NCBI GenBank assembly: GCA_014058105.1
Contig: JACGCM010002156.1
Location: forward strand, 620,001-684,000
From: Kingdonia uniflora
Lineage: Eukaryota; Streptophyta; Magnoliopsida; Ranunculales; Circaeasteraceae
DNA: 64,000 nucleotides
Direction: 5' to 3'
A model generated the notes under the pieces. The model was not told the origin of the DNA. It worked only from the letters and a program-made list of their open reading frames with translations, and made no database searches. This document shows positions 22,298 through 34,716 of the stretch, piece after piece; position 1 is the stretch's first letter, and each line of letters opens with the position of its first letter. The position numbers and the translations under genes were made by a program.

Positions 22298-23818
22298 CTA
22301 GTTTTTTTTACAGATTTTGATAGGGAACAGGAAAACGGACATGAGGAACGACGGGATTGATGAGTTAACAAGTTTTATAAAGATAAGTCTACCCGTTTGG
22401 GAAAGGTTTTTGGCCTTCCAGCCCTCAATCCTGTTCGAGACACGGGGTATGATGTCCTGGAAGTTAAGCATTTTTCTCCAAGCGAAAGGGAGCGCGGCTC
22501 CAAGGTATTTCTCCCCGGAAGAATCATTTCTGGTGTGAAGGATTTTTTGGATAAGCTTGTGGTGTCTTCGGTGGCAGTTTTTGCTAAAGAGGATGCAAGA
22601 TTTTTCCAAGTTTATCTCTTGGCCCAAAATGTTTTTGAAGGTGTCGAGAGCATCTTTTAGAGACATTGCTTCTCTCAGGTTGGTTATGCAAAAAATAAAA
22701 CTATCATCAGTGAAGAGGAGGTAAGAGATAGGTGTACTGCCTCTGGTTGTTTTAATGCCGTGAATGTCTCCTTTGAGTTCCACTTTCATGATGATTCTGG
22801 AGAAAACCTCCGAGTAGATGAGGAAAAGAAAAGGGGAGAGGGGGTCTCCTTGTCTGAGGCCTCTGCCCGGTTTAAGAAAACCATAAGGGGTACCATTTAG
22901 ATAGAAGGAGATAGCGGAGGTGAAGATGCATTGGTGTACCCATTCGTACCACTTATCGCAGAAGCCCATAGATTTGAGGGTGTCGGTAAGGAAATTCCAT
23001 TCCACCCTGTAAAAGACTTTGTTAAGATCAAGTTTGACTGCTATGCATCCTGAGGTGCATTTCTTCTTTTTGAAGGAGGTGAGGATTTTTTGGGCCATGA
23101 TGATATTATCAAAGATTTGCCTGCCTGGGATGAAGGCAATTTGGGCTGGAGAGAAAAGTTTGTTAAGGAGGGGTTTCGGTCTGTAAGCCAGGATTTTGGT
23201 GATGATCTTGAACTTAACATTGCAAATAATAATAGGTCTGTAGTAACCAGGGGCAAACCAGGATTTTGGTGATGATCTTGAACTTAACATTGCAAATAAT
23301 AATAGGTCTGTAGTAACCAGGGTTTTATTTGTATGGTTAAATTCTGCCAGCAAATGCCTTGTTTGGAAAAATACGAGTGTGGCCTTTTACAGGTCGTGTT
23401 TCACCATTTTCCAGGATTTTTGGTAAAAGAGGGGGGTAAAACCATTTGACCCAGGGGATTTATGGGGATTTATAGAGAAAAGTGAGTCTTTGACTTCCTC
23501 TAAAGTGGGTTCCCCTGTGAGCTGGAAGATGTCCTCATCAGATTTTAGCTTTTCCGTAATGTTGAGATCTTTAACTTTTAAAGAAGAGTTAGATGGAGTA
23601 AAGAGGTCCTTGTAAAAGTTGACAAAAGTGGCTCCGATGTCTTTTCGCTCTTGTGCCCATGACCCATCAGGTTTACAAACCTTTCTGATTTCGTTCTTCC
23701 TTTTGCGATAGATGGTGGACGCATAAAAAAATTTAGTGCTGCGATCTCCCTCTCTAAGCCAGGTTTCTTTGAATTTGTCTCTCCACGGGATCTCTTCTTG
23801 ATCAAGAGTGTTATCCAA
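22298..23818 (-). pseudogene. LINE ORF2 reverse transcriptase
   Basis: The frame 23818-23387 holds the N-terminal region with DKFKETWLREGDRSTKFFY and SPGSNGF. The frame 23353-22298 holds AFIPGRQIFDNIIMAQ, VKLDLNKVFYRVEW, GLRQGDPLSPFLF and the catalytic block YLLFTDDSFIF. The usual catalytic box in this family is FADD, so one residue is changed (Ala to Thr). Later blocks LGQEINLEKSC and LSQTGRLIFIKLV are present. Between the two frames a 70-bp tandem duplication (23188-23327) repeats the YRPIIICNVKFKI coding segment and breaks the frame. Confidence 0.85.
23188..23323 (-). repeat. 70-bp tandem duplication inside the LINE polymerase
   Basis: Bases 23188-23253 are repeated without change at 23258-23323, a period of 70. 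The duplication falls in reverse transcriptase coding sequence and shifts its frame. Confidence 0.9.
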
Positions 23819-24085
23819 TTTGCTCAGGAGGTCATGCTCGAGGTGAATATTTTTTTTTCCCGTCAGAGGCTCCTTTTGGATGGCGTTGATTTGGTCCTTA
23901 AGGGTCTAGATCTTTCTAGGGGTGCAGTTGAAAACTTCTTTGTTCCAAGCGATGAGCTCTTTTTTGGTATGTCAAAGCTTCTTGCATAGTCGTAGGGGAC
24001 GAGAACCTTCCTGCTCGATAGACCAAGCTTTTCTTATGATCTCCTGACAGTCCACGTGCTTGGTCCATAGCGATTAAAAGTGGAA

Positions 24086-24835
24086 CTATTTTGGGAGATG
24101 GTGAGTAACCGGGTCAGTGTTCAGGATGATGGGTTCATGATCAGAGCCAATGATGGGCAAGTTTAGGAGAGCAGCATTAGGGAAGGTGGTTCTCCACGGA
24201 ACCGAGACCAGGGCACGATCCAGCGGCTGTTTGACTGGATCCCCGCCTTTCATTTTATTTGACCAGGTAAAAGGAACACCTGAGTAACCGAAATCAATCA
24301 TGGAAGCGTCGAATATAAATTCTTCCAAGGGGTTGGGGGCAGTGTTGTCGAAAGTGACTTTCCCATATTTTTCTTTTTTGCAAGTAATACAGTTTAGGTC
24401 CCCAAGGATAATCCAGGGGATCGGGATGGAGTTAGCCATACTGGCAATAGATGCTCAGTGTGTGCTACGATACTGGATTTCAGGGGGGCCGTATGTGAAG
24501 GAACACATCCACGGAATTGGCTCTGAATCTGGTGTAGAGTTGGGTACCTGGGAGCAAATAAGGGCATCAATCCCTCTAGGAGATGAGAAAAGTATAGCGA
24601 GGTCAAAGCCTTGGTTCCAAGCAAGCCAAAGTCCTCCCCCACGGTTTTTTGAGGCATTAACAAAGTGGGAGTGTTCATACCCAAGGGTGGGAAATTTTCG
24701 CAAGGATTCAGGGTTAGATGATTTGGTTTCATAAAGAAAAATAATGTATAGATTAAACTTTTGTTTATGTGTCGCTAGCTCCCTAACGGTGGAGGGCTTC
24801 CCGCTCCCCCTACAGTTCCAGGAGAGCACAATCAT
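24086..24835 (-). pseudogene. LINE ORF2 AP-endonuclease domain
   Basis: Start MIVLSWNCRGSG at 24835. Then come the catalytic Glu in FLYETKSSN, GDLNCI, FTWSNKMKGGDPVKQPLDRA and the terminal SDHEPIIL. These are the classical blocks of the plant L1 endonuclease that nicks the target DNA. A frameshift near 24440-24460 splits the domain into two frames. Confidence 0.85.
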
Positions 24836-25129
24836 TGAGAACCAAAGGCCGGTATAAGGGTTTGTGTAGCTCCTAATGGGGTCAGGGTTCGGGGTACGAA
24901 GCTACAGATTAGAGAGCCTCCTAGATTTGTACGTTCGTAACCTCGATCTGGGGGGTTTGTTCGAGCGTGCAAAACTGCGCAGGTCCTGGGGTCTAGGGAA
25001 GAGAAAGAGGGAGCGTGTGACACCCACAAATCGTCGTCAAAAACCGTCTAGTCCTCCACCCTTCTCTCTAGAGTAGGGAGGGCGAGGGGGTCTAGTGTTT
25101 TGTTTGCTCAACAAAGTTTCCCCCCCCCC

Positions 25130-25245
25130 CCCCCAGATGCTCTGAAATCAGGCTTGGGGTTGTCAATAAAAGATGTAACCAAAATAAAAGGTCCCTTATG
25201 ATGGGGGTCTGAGCTCGGTTTAGGTGTGCCTCGGGGGGGGGGGGG
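25130..25245. repeat. Complementary homopolymers C15 and G13
   Basis: Fifteen C's lie at 25130-25144 and thirteen G's at 25233-25245, 88 bp apart, between ORF1 and ORF2 of the LINE. Confidence 0.9.
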
Positions 25246-25551
25246 TAGTTCCCTCTACCAGTGTCTAGTAGGAAGCCCTAGAACGTGGGAACGGATCATT
25301 TGAATCGTCATCGTTCAAAGAAGGAGACAGATAAGGTAACAGACGAAGGAAAAACAAACTTCAAATTATAATACAAAAAACATGCAGGTCGAAGTAAGTT
25401 TAGGAGGGATAAAAGTAAGCGCACCTTTGCGGGCTTTTTGGAATCCCCCGTGCCCTCTTTTGAGTTGTGTGAATCCGCGAGACTATGCTTTAGTATGCCC
25501 CGACTAGGTTTGGAGTACAAAGAACTGTCGCAACCCCGAATGCTTTCTGTC

Positions 25552-27477
25552 CTAAAGAAGTTCTGGTGACAAGGTTTTAATCCATCCGGATTTGTCCGAG
25601 GATGAATACCCAAGCTCTAAAGGTCTCTGCCTGCATTTGGGCCCTTTTGGCCTATGTGGGGTCAGTTTTAGGACAGGGGATCCACCCAAGGGTGACGGAA
25701 TGTTTGTGAGATCGATAAGCTGATGGGCCCCCAGGTCCAGAGTGGGAGCTTTGGAGAAGAAGATCATCGGCTCGAAGCCCAAGAGCAACGGGAGAGGTTG
25801 GGAGTTTCGTTCTTTGTGTGGGCTCGACGATTTGCGACCCACTTGGGAGATGACCGTTAAACTAGCTGTTGTAGGAATGAATTTGTTTGAAACCAAATGA
25901 TGTTGCTTTGAGAGGGTCCTATGCTCCTCAAACTTGTGTGAGAAATCTTTCTCAAACGGCTCTTGATAGTTTTTGGGAAAAGAAGTGAGGGTTTGTTGGG
26001 TCCAACAATCTGTTTGCCTTTAAGGCATCTGACGAGATCAGTTAGGGTCAAGTCGAAGTCTTCCAAGAGTTTCCTTGCAGTACCAGCGCCTCCAAAACTT
26101 ACGCTAAAACCCTAATGGAAGTACCCTTCCGTACCCGACTAAGAGGCAGGTCTATCCCCGAAGTGACTGAGCTGCTACCCTTTCTTCTTGATTTTGTTAC
26201 TTTGTCCTTTGCCTGTCGGACGACAGTCTTGGTCAGTAATCTCCTGGAGAAACGGCTGCGAAAAATTTGTTTTCTTCCGGTCTCCAAACTCCGTTTCCGT
26301 CTATTAGGGAAAAAAACCGTTTGTTTTCCAATGTTTAAGCTGAGCAACTGCCATTCGGATTTGTTCTCCCATTTCATCGCTCTTTTCGTCTTCTCGATGT
26401 TGTGATGCATATTGGGGTTTGGTCGGTGGAGGTGGGGAGTATTCCTTTTGGGATTGCCTCGTCGGTTTTCCTGAATAGAAGTGTGTTGAACGGGGATGTG
26501 AGAATGTTCTTTGGTGGATTGACCTATATATGAGTTTCAAATGGAAATTCAAATTTTGAGGTGATGTTAAGTCAGTTTCTTTCTTGCAGAACATGGCCGA
26601 ATTTTTTGCATAGTGCAAACATGTGAGTAATAATGCCACAGTAGGGGCAGAAATCTTCCAACCGTTCGTACTTGATTGTGGCTCGCGCATTGCCATATTG
26701 GTGCGGTCTGGAAACTGGGATGGAGAGTACAAGGGGTTTGTTTGTTAGTAGGTTAACCAGGATTCTCACAAAACTAGTTTTTTGTGGCTCGGTAGACGTC
26801 GGGTTGTAGTTGTCCCTCACGTATTCCCCTATTTTGTTCCCGATAAGTTCAAACGTAGTTTTGTCAAACAAACAGCACGACATCCGTAGATTTGCACCCA
26901 ACAGAGGTATCGAGGGAAAGTCTGTTCTAACTGGTGGAGGAGTGGGTCAAAATGTTGTTAGAGCAAGGAGAAACCATAGACAATAACCGGCGGCGTGGCC
27001 AATATGGTTCGTTGGTCTGTGTTGTTTTGGAAATTTGGGATAAAAACCTTAGATTCTTGTTCAAAAGAGAGTGGAGGCATATGTGGCATGAGTTTTATCC
27101 ATTCTCTAGTATCTCCTTCAATGATAGCTTGTTCCTTTTATGTTAGGTAAAATGGATTTGAAAGCCACGACGTATTTCCAACTGTTTTGCAAACCCTCCC
27201 ATTTGGTATTATCCAGTAATAGGATGGGGATGGGGTCGTGCGTAGAGTTTCCGTGCATCATCTCCGCAAGCTCTCCGACTCGGTCGCGGTTTGTTGTAGC
27301 AGCTTCGCCTGCTTCCTCTTCCATTAGGGTTTTGAAGAGGGATAGAAGGTGTTGTTTGTACTCAAAGAGGGAGGTGGGGGAGAGTGTGGATGAGGGTGAT
27401 GGTGACTGTGGGGTACTAAGAGGTGCCTCGGGGGTGGAAAGAGAGAGTTTTTCCTCACAAGAGAGTAGAGAAGGCAA
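25552..27477 (-). pseudogene. LINE ORF1 (gag-like) with CCHC knuckle
   Basis: The minus frame 27477-27118 encodes a Ser/Pro-rich start and NTKWEGLQNSWKYVVAFKSI, as in plant LINE ORF1 (DUF4283-like) proteins. After frameshifts, the frame 26901-26572 reads MGANLRMSCCLFDKTTFELI, then KYERLEDFCPYCGIITHMFA and LC, giving a C-x2-C-x4-H-x4-C knuckle for RNA binding. The lower part (26410-25552) is a broken, charged linker. ORF1 binds element RNA. It is not functional here. Confidence 0.7.
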
Positions 27478-27520
27478 AGCTGCTTGGGAAAATAATTGGG
27501 AGAGGAGCTTTTCCTCTAAG

Positions 27521-27848
27521 GGTTAAGACCATTAAATATTGCACCACTAACACCTAGGTTTTATGTGGTACTAGGTCACAGTCGTTTCCACTAGCAACAA
27601 TACATTAATAACCCCAAAGATCAAAACCGAGTGATGACGGATGAACATTTTTTGTGACATCCACAAATTAAAAGAAACGGATGAACATTTTTTGTGACAT
27701 CTGCAGATTAAAAGGAAACATATTTGCCCTATTGGGCTGCTCACTCACCGTTACGCAATAGCACGCACAGCTCAGCTCAGCATAAACCGTAGTTGCAGAA
27801 CCAAGCACCAAATTTCATTCAAGTTCTCTCGCGATAGAGAGGAAAAAG
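27521..27848 (+). promoter_or_regulatory. Upstream region of THO5, with a dispersed-repeat fragment
   Basis: The first 33 bases match the opening of the repeat at 18499. A short direct repeat, ACGGATGAACATTTTTTGTGACATC, stands at about 27624 and 27676. The 5' leader of THO5 lies at the right end. No TATA box could be fixed. Confidence 0.4.
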
Positions 27849-30800
27849 ATGATGGAGGTAGAGGAGGACCCTTCGCCATTAGCACCAATGCCTTCGCTTC
27901 ATAAGGCAGAAAAGAAGAAGAAGAGCGCGCACGAAATGCTCGAAGAAACTAGAGTCTTTGCCGAAGAGATCGTCGCGAAGATGCTCCTTCTCAAGAAGGA
28001 AGGAAAACCTAAATCCGAACTCAGAGAACTCGTCACTCAGATGTCTCTCCATCTCGTTCTCCTTCGTCAGGTCTCAATCTCAACTTCAAATTTCAGATTT
28101 TAGGGTTTTTATTACACAATTTGCGTGAGAAATCAAAATTAGGTAGTGTTACTAAAATGTTTGTAATTATTTGCTAAAAGATGATTATATTTGATTCGAG
28201 AACATAGGTGAATCGTTCGATTTTGATAGAAGAAGACCGTGTGAAATCGGAGACGGAACAGGCAAAGACGCCTGTGGACTTCACGTCGCTGCAGCTACAC
28301 AACATGTTGTATGAGAAGAATCACTATGTTAAAGCGATAAAGGCTTGTAAAGATTTCAAGTCAAAGTATCCTGATATTGAACTTGTACCGGAGAAGGAGT
28401 TTTTCAGTAATGCGCCTCAAGAGATTAAAGCATCTGTGATGTCCAAGGATAGTGCACATGATTTGATGCTAAAGAGGCTTAATTTTGAGGTTTTTCAGGT
28501 AATTTGTTAAAATTGGGTTTATATTTTTCAGATGTTCGCGTTAATAATGAAATATTTTTGTGCTTTAGTTAATGTTAGTAATGTTTTTGTGCTTAGTTAA
28601 GGATAGTGCTGCAAATGTCGTTACGATATCCTTATGAGTTATGACTTAAACAAGAACTAAATCTGCAAATAACCTTTTTCTTTTCTTCTGATATAAATCC
28701 GGTATCTCCATTATGCTTTTTCTCATTAATCGAGACCTTTGTAAATAAATTTTTACACTTTTCGTCCTCTTAAACTGAAGCTAACAACGAATTACATATA
28801 AAGTATAAACTAGTGCCTTATATTCGTTTATCCCGGATTGTCATAAAAATTGCAACAATATGAAGGTATAAGTAAGAGTAATAAAAAAAAATTGTACCTT
28901 ATCAATATTTTCTTAGCATATATACTTTTTTCATCGCCCACTATTTAACCTAAATATAGGAAAACAAAAAGATGTTTTCTATAGTATAGAGTCTAGACTA
29001 TACATGACCAACTAAAAGTTGCTACAACTTTATTTCTTTCTAACCAGTGGCCAATTACCCATCAATGTTGACCTCACTATTTGGTGTATTTGGGCATTAA
29101 ATTTAACGTTTTTGATGAGTCTAGCTCCCGTTGATTTTGAGAACTTCTATCAACTGTTGCTCTAATTTCTTTGAGCCATTATACCGTAATATAAAATCTT
29201 AAAACTGACCGCTGGAATTTATGGATGATTCATACTGTATTAAGTAAATAGCATACCTATCAGCATCTAACACAGTTTTAGAACATTTCTGTAGTATATA
29301 GTAATTTAACAAACTAGCCGTCTTTGGCATCTAAGCACCTCAGGCTTCATATTATAATTTCAATGCTTTATGAAGATATACTTTTGTAATACACTAATAT
29401 TAGATTTCAGTTTACCCAAAATTTAGAACTCCGTGGTAAATTAAGTTTTTAGGGGGTGGGACATTATCTGACTACCTATACGTGCATACATGTTAAAGTT
29501 ACATAGTCTACATCCATGATTGAATGTACATCAATTGTTAAGTGGATGCTTTTTGATAAAAGATTAGTTTAGCTGTTTTTGTTTGAAAAGTAAGATGTGT
29601 TAATATCTATCATTCTGGCATGCAGACAGTTTCAATGAAAACCTTTACCCGATTCTCAAATTGTTCTGTCTGAGTTGAATAAGTGATTTATCATAGGTTT
29701 ATTGCTAGAAATACCATGTAATAAATCAATTAATCTATTTTTTTTCTTCTTTGAACCAGAGAAAAGAACTCTGCAAACTTAACGAGAAACTAGAGCAACG
29801 AAGGAAAAGTTTGTTGGAGACCATTGCAAACCGGAAGAAATTCTTGTCAAGTCTCCCTTCACACTTGAAATCTCTTAAGAAAGCATCTATGCCAGTACAA
29901 CAGCAACTGGGCATTCCTCATTCTAAGAAAATAAAGCAACACAACTCAGCAGAATTGCTCCCACCTCCTCTCTATGTGATATACTCACAATTCTTGTCCC
30001 AGAAGGAGGCTTTTGGAGAGAAAATTGATTTAGAGATCATGGGGAGTTTGAAGGAAGCTCAAGCTTTTGCCTACCAGCAAGCAAATAACGACGCTGGTAA
30101 TTTTCTTAAAACGACTGAGATAGAGAAGGGATCACTAAGCTTTGTTAATTTATTCAGATCCTCATGTAGACATTTATATGTTTGTTGTTATTATTATTAC
30201 AAACATTTATGAAAAAATAGAAAAAATTGTTCTGTTGTATTCTGTTAAGACTAGGTTTGGAACAGAGATTGATAGTGTTCTGTATCAGGCATGTCAACAA
30301 GCACAGAGACCAACAAATTTGACGATGATGCACCTGATGAGGAGGACGATGGACAAAGAAGGAGAAAGCGACCAAAAAAGGTCCCAAGTAAGGAGAGTCT
30401 TGACCATGCCGAAAGAATCTACCAAGCTCATCCATTCAAAGTTATACTTCATGTGTATGATGATGAGGTTTCGGATCCTAAGCCTGTGAAATTGGTCACT
30501 TTGAGGTTTGAATATTTGTGGAAGCTGAATGTCGTTTGTGTCGGGCTCGAAGGATCTCTTGAAAGACCAGAGATCAATATCTTATGTAACTTATTTCCTG
30601 ATGATACAGGTCTTGAACTTCCTCACCAGGTATGGATGTTTTCCAGCATCTGTCTAGCAACACCTTTCATTTAATAGTAACCTGTGGTAACACCATAATA
30701 TAGAGCCACATATATCTTATATAAGCAAACTTTAGACGTTTTTCTTCATTTACCCATGTCTACCAAACAGGGGAAAACATAATTCTATGATTTCATTCTC

Positions 30801-33111
30801 TACCATTTTTGTGGAATATGGTTTTCATTTCCAGTGTTTTCCGTGAACCAAAGAAATCCTTAGATAAATCAGATTTTGTAGTTCAGTTAGGGATGCAATT
30901 TTATAAATTTAAAAAAAAATTGTTGCTGTCAGACAAGCAATGATAATAACAGAAACCCTTATAAGATATTCCAAATTTGTTCCTAAAAAACCTAAGGTCG
31001 AGGGGTTCTGCCTGACTCATGGAGAACATGGTTCTCCTTTTTCTTTCGTTTGCCATTGCCACGAACAAAAAAAAATCTGTAGATAAAAACAGATTTTTAG
31101 TTATGAGTTGCATGTAACTTGGGAGAAACTCTTGTGATGCTGGTTGGAGTATGGGCTTTGCAGGGGGGTGAACAAGAATGGTGGAGGGAGGACATTTTAG
31201 TCCCAAATGATAGAGAGTGGAATTGAGCTAATGAAAACCAGAATATAGAAATCTCATATTTAACTTATTTGCATAGGACCAACCTAAATTATCCAACAAT
31301 TTTTGTTCATATCTCTGATAACCATTTCTGAATAATAATGCAGTCAGCTAAGCTTTTTGCTGGTGATGCTGCTGCGTTTGATGAAAGCCGGATGCTACGT
31401 CCATATAAGTGGGCTCAACATTTGGCGGGAATCGATTTTTTGCCCGAGGTGTCGCCTCTCCTTACAGTTAGTGAAACTCAGAGCAATTCAACAGTTAAAA
31501 GTGCCACTGTCATTTCAGGTCTTTCTCTTTACCGTCATCAGAATCGGGTTCAGACAGTTGTGCAAAGAATCCGCTCTCGACAAAAAGCTCAGAAGGCTCT
31601 TGCGTGAGTCACTACTTTGTATGTTTGAAGTCCTGGACAATAGACGATACAATAGAATTCAGTTCTGTATCACGTCAAAGGGCATAGTACATTCTGGACA
31701 CTGACCCTTTATGTATTTTCTTTTTGTGTTACCTGAAAACTCAATAAATGGTCTTCATTATGCATTCTTTTGCTTATGCACTATTAATCAATAAAGTTTG
31801 GAATCTTGGTTGGCTTACAGGGAGCAGCTCGATTCCTTATCGAGGCTTAAGTGGCCAACACTGGGTTATGAGAAAATTCCATGGGCATTTCATACCGCTT
31901 CGTGTGATTTGCATTCTTGGCTAGAAATGTTATTACCTAATGAAGGTTTGTCTATTCCCGTTGCTGTGGAACAAGCTGCAGATCTTATGGATCTTGATAT
32001 AGATGGGAGGTCTAGTAGATCCAAAGAAGAGATAGAGAGTGCAAGGGAAGATGGTGAACTTCCATCTGGCATTCCAGTGCCAGTTGTCGTGACTGAAGCT
32101 AATGTCCCTCCCCCTAAAATATCCACTGACCTTGATCATTCGAGACAACTCACTTTGATTTCAAAGAGCATGATATCCCCTATGAACAAAGGAAGATCGC
32201 TGAGTTTTAGGAAACACGATGATGATTCAGAACTCTTAATAGACAGTGAGAGTGATGTGGACGAACCTATACCGACAGAGGAGGAGCCGGAATATGCAGC
32301 AAGTCATGCAATGGTTGATAAATCATGGGAAAACTATGGGGTCAAAGAGTTTATTATGGCTTTATCTAAAAGTGCTGATGGAAGCGGGGGGATTGTAAAC
32401 CTGGAAGCCAAGGTAGCTACATTTCTACTGCTTTTAGTTGACTTTGTTCTTTTTTCCTTGCTTCTCTGGTTTGACTTCTGTAGGTTAACCTTGTTCATGA
32501 CAGATTAAAATCAGTAAGGAGTATCCTTTGAGGCCCCCACTTTTTACGTTAAGCTTGTCCACCAATAATGATGGAAAAACTTCTGAGAAGGATTTCTCTG
32601 GATGGTACAACGAACTCCGTGCCATAGAAGCAGAGGTATAGTGTTAATCCTAGTTAAGCTTATATGTGATAAACATTTTTGATGCATTGTCCTTTGATCA
32701 AGTTGGTCAGAAGTCCTACTTTAATGCTACAAGACATCTGCGATCAATTTTGTCTAGAGCTCAGAGAGTATAATTCTTCTAATTATACATCCTTAAAATG
32801 TATTTTCAATTGTACTAAAGTATTGAATTCATATTTTACAGGTCAATCTTCACATTTTGAAGATGCTACCGTGTGATTACGAAAACTACATCTTATCGCA
32901 CCAAGTACGTTGTCTTGCAATGCTGTTTGATCTTTACATTCATGAGGAGGCACCCATGTTCTCAAAGACAAGAAAGAGTACTTCTGTAGTTGATATTGGT
33001 TTGTGCAAACCAGTTAGTGGGAAAATTCTTACAAGATCTTTCAGGGGACGAGATCGGAGGAAGATGATATCTTGGAAGGACATGGAATGTACTCCTGGCT
33101 ATCCTTACTAG
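27849..33111 (+). CDS. THO5: THO complex subunit 5 (THOC5/Fmip family), eight exons
   Basis: Exons 27849-28070, 28208-28498, 29760-30096, 30289-30629, 31344-31603, 31821-32412, 32504-32635 and 32842-33111 join in frame into 814 residues, close to the usual length of plant THO5. THO5 is part of the nuclear THO/TREX complex that couples transcription to mRNA export and helps small-RNA production. Visible: a charged N-terminus, a coiled-coil-prone stretch (RKELCKLNEKLEQRRKSL), an acidic patch followed by the nuclear signal RRRKRPKK (about 307-314), the conserved MLRPYKWAQHLAGIDFLP, YPLRPPLFTLSL and the C-terminal RGRDRRKMISWKDMECTPGY. All introns are GT-AG. For exon 7 the second AG was chosen because it restores IKISKEYPLRPP. 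The ATG at 27852 is an alternative start. The gene looks intact and is convergent with ABF. Confidence 0.93.
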
Positions 33112-34716
33112 TAGTTTGGTTTTGCATCTGTAAAAGATATTCCCAAAGTGGTTCCCAACAGACACCAGAATGATCTCTTACTTTCCTTTTAACAGCAGGA
33201 CTTCTGTAGAATGCTGCAAGTACTTGATCTGGATCCAGTTAGCTCGAGGTTTGAATCAGAAGTGGGTATTCTTGTGCCATTTTATTTGTTGTCTATGAAA
33301 ATCTTATTCCCAATTCCTCACCTTGACGAAAACGCATTTGATGATGCATTTTCTATAGGTACCCTTAGCAGACGTTTATATATTGGCCCCGAATTCTACA
33401 ATCCAGAATTCATGTCTACTTTGGTTGGTGGCTTGGTGCTATGTGAAAGATCTGGCAGTATAGACCAGACTTATTAGGTTGAACAAACTAAATTTCATGT
33501 TTGAGGCAGAGTGGATAGGCAGGTTGAGAGTAAGATGAGTATGAAGTCAATATAGGAGCAATACAGCAAGTACGTAGTTTCCATCATTTTGATCATAGGG
33601 ATGTTCATTGGCTATCAGTAAAGACGTAAACATGTTTAAGGTGGAGGAAGTATTAGTAAAGGTAAAATGGTAGCGGATGAAGCTGGCTTGCTCTTTCCTC
33701 CGAATCAGAGCTGCCCCCTTTTCTTAATAACTAAAGTATGAGACTCTGAGGTAGCAGAACCCGTGTCCAGACATCGTATTAAATATAATGACTTGGTCTT
33801 CTACATCGTATTAGTAAGGGTTTTGGGTCCTCCGACCAGATTGTGAGAGTAATTTTATCCTTTCCAGTTTCTGTTAATTCTAAGAACCAAAAGGGGCCAC
33901 AATACTACCTTGTTTTTCGAATGTGATGATGGAGGCTCCCAAATCACGACAGAGTCGGAGGATTTGAGAGAATAGACATTTCTTCTATATTCCCTTTGTT
34001 AGTCTGCAATTATGCGGCTGCTATTTTTCTCTGATTAAGATAATTTAATTGATTTTATCCAAGTGACCTGATGTCTGCATATGCTTCGCATGGTATTTAT
34101 GCTGTATAACACAATTTGTCTGAAACATGTGTACTAGAGAAATATTTTTAGGCTTGCTAACTGTAATAACTCTAAACAAATCACTGGCAGCTCGCCAATC
34201 TCTATGAGGGCCAAGTAAGAAATTATGTTGACTGATAAAACACTTATGTGACCGAACAAATGCAACAAGAACCTCAACGATAAAGAAATCAAACTCTCCT
34301 TCCCTGTACTTAAAAACGATAAAGATTGGAAATACCAGTATTTATTTCCTGTGAAAATTGCAGTTGGATCAGTACAACAATAAAGACTGGTGATATACAA
34401 TCTTCCATAATTCTTGTCCATAAACATAAAAGTGAACTTAAAAACGAACAAACGAGCAAAAAAAAATCTCATTATAAGCCTTGTTTGTGAACAGGCATCA
34501 TCATATAGTTACAGATTTGCAGTGCACATGCATTCACAATGCAAGAAAATCACCAAACAACTACATACTTTACTCCCTATCCTACCTATCCTGATGTTCA
34601 AAAGAGAATCAAGCAGAGATAAAATAAATGGGAAATGTTTCTGACTTTATCGCACGCCATCTTGTTCCTTTTATATGTACAACTGAAGAATTTAAGATTT
34701 TATCAGGTTACTTTCT
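33112..34716. other. Intergenic region between convergent THO5 and ABF
   Basis: This should contain the 3' UTRs of both genes. A frame at 33211-33477 has no recognisable domain and lies in THO5 3' flanking sequence. Nothing else can be supported. Confidence 0.5.

Larger units (their letters stand above)
20653..27511 (-). mobile_element. L1-type LINE, nearly full length, inactive
   Basis: Read on the minus strand, the element runs from 27511 to a terminal A tract (nine T's on the plus strand at 20653-20661). Order: ORF1 with a Pro/Ser-rich N-terminal part and CCHC knuckle, ORF2 with AP-endonuclease, reverse transcriptase, zinc-binding RVT domain and RNase H. That is the standard plant L1 layout, at about 6.9 kb. 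The flanks TCCTCCTAAG (20643-20652) and TCCTCTAAG (27512-27520) look like a target duplication with one indel. Frameshifts and stops throughout, and a 70-bp duplication inside the polymerase, show that it is dead. Confidence 0.85.

Noticed and set aside
21579..22660. Several plus-strand frames of 70-150 residues
   Set aside because: All lie opposite LINE ORF2 polymerase or zinc-binding domain and have no domain of their own.
32484..32520. Alternative acceptor for THO5 exon 7 (at TGTAG before GTTAACC)
   Set aside because: It gives a short frame ending in a stop, whereas the CAG at 32501-32503 restores the conserved YPLRPPLF region.
33211..33477. 88-residue frame downstream of THO5
   Set aside because: No domain, located in the THO5 3' flank, and AT-driven. 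No support for a gene.
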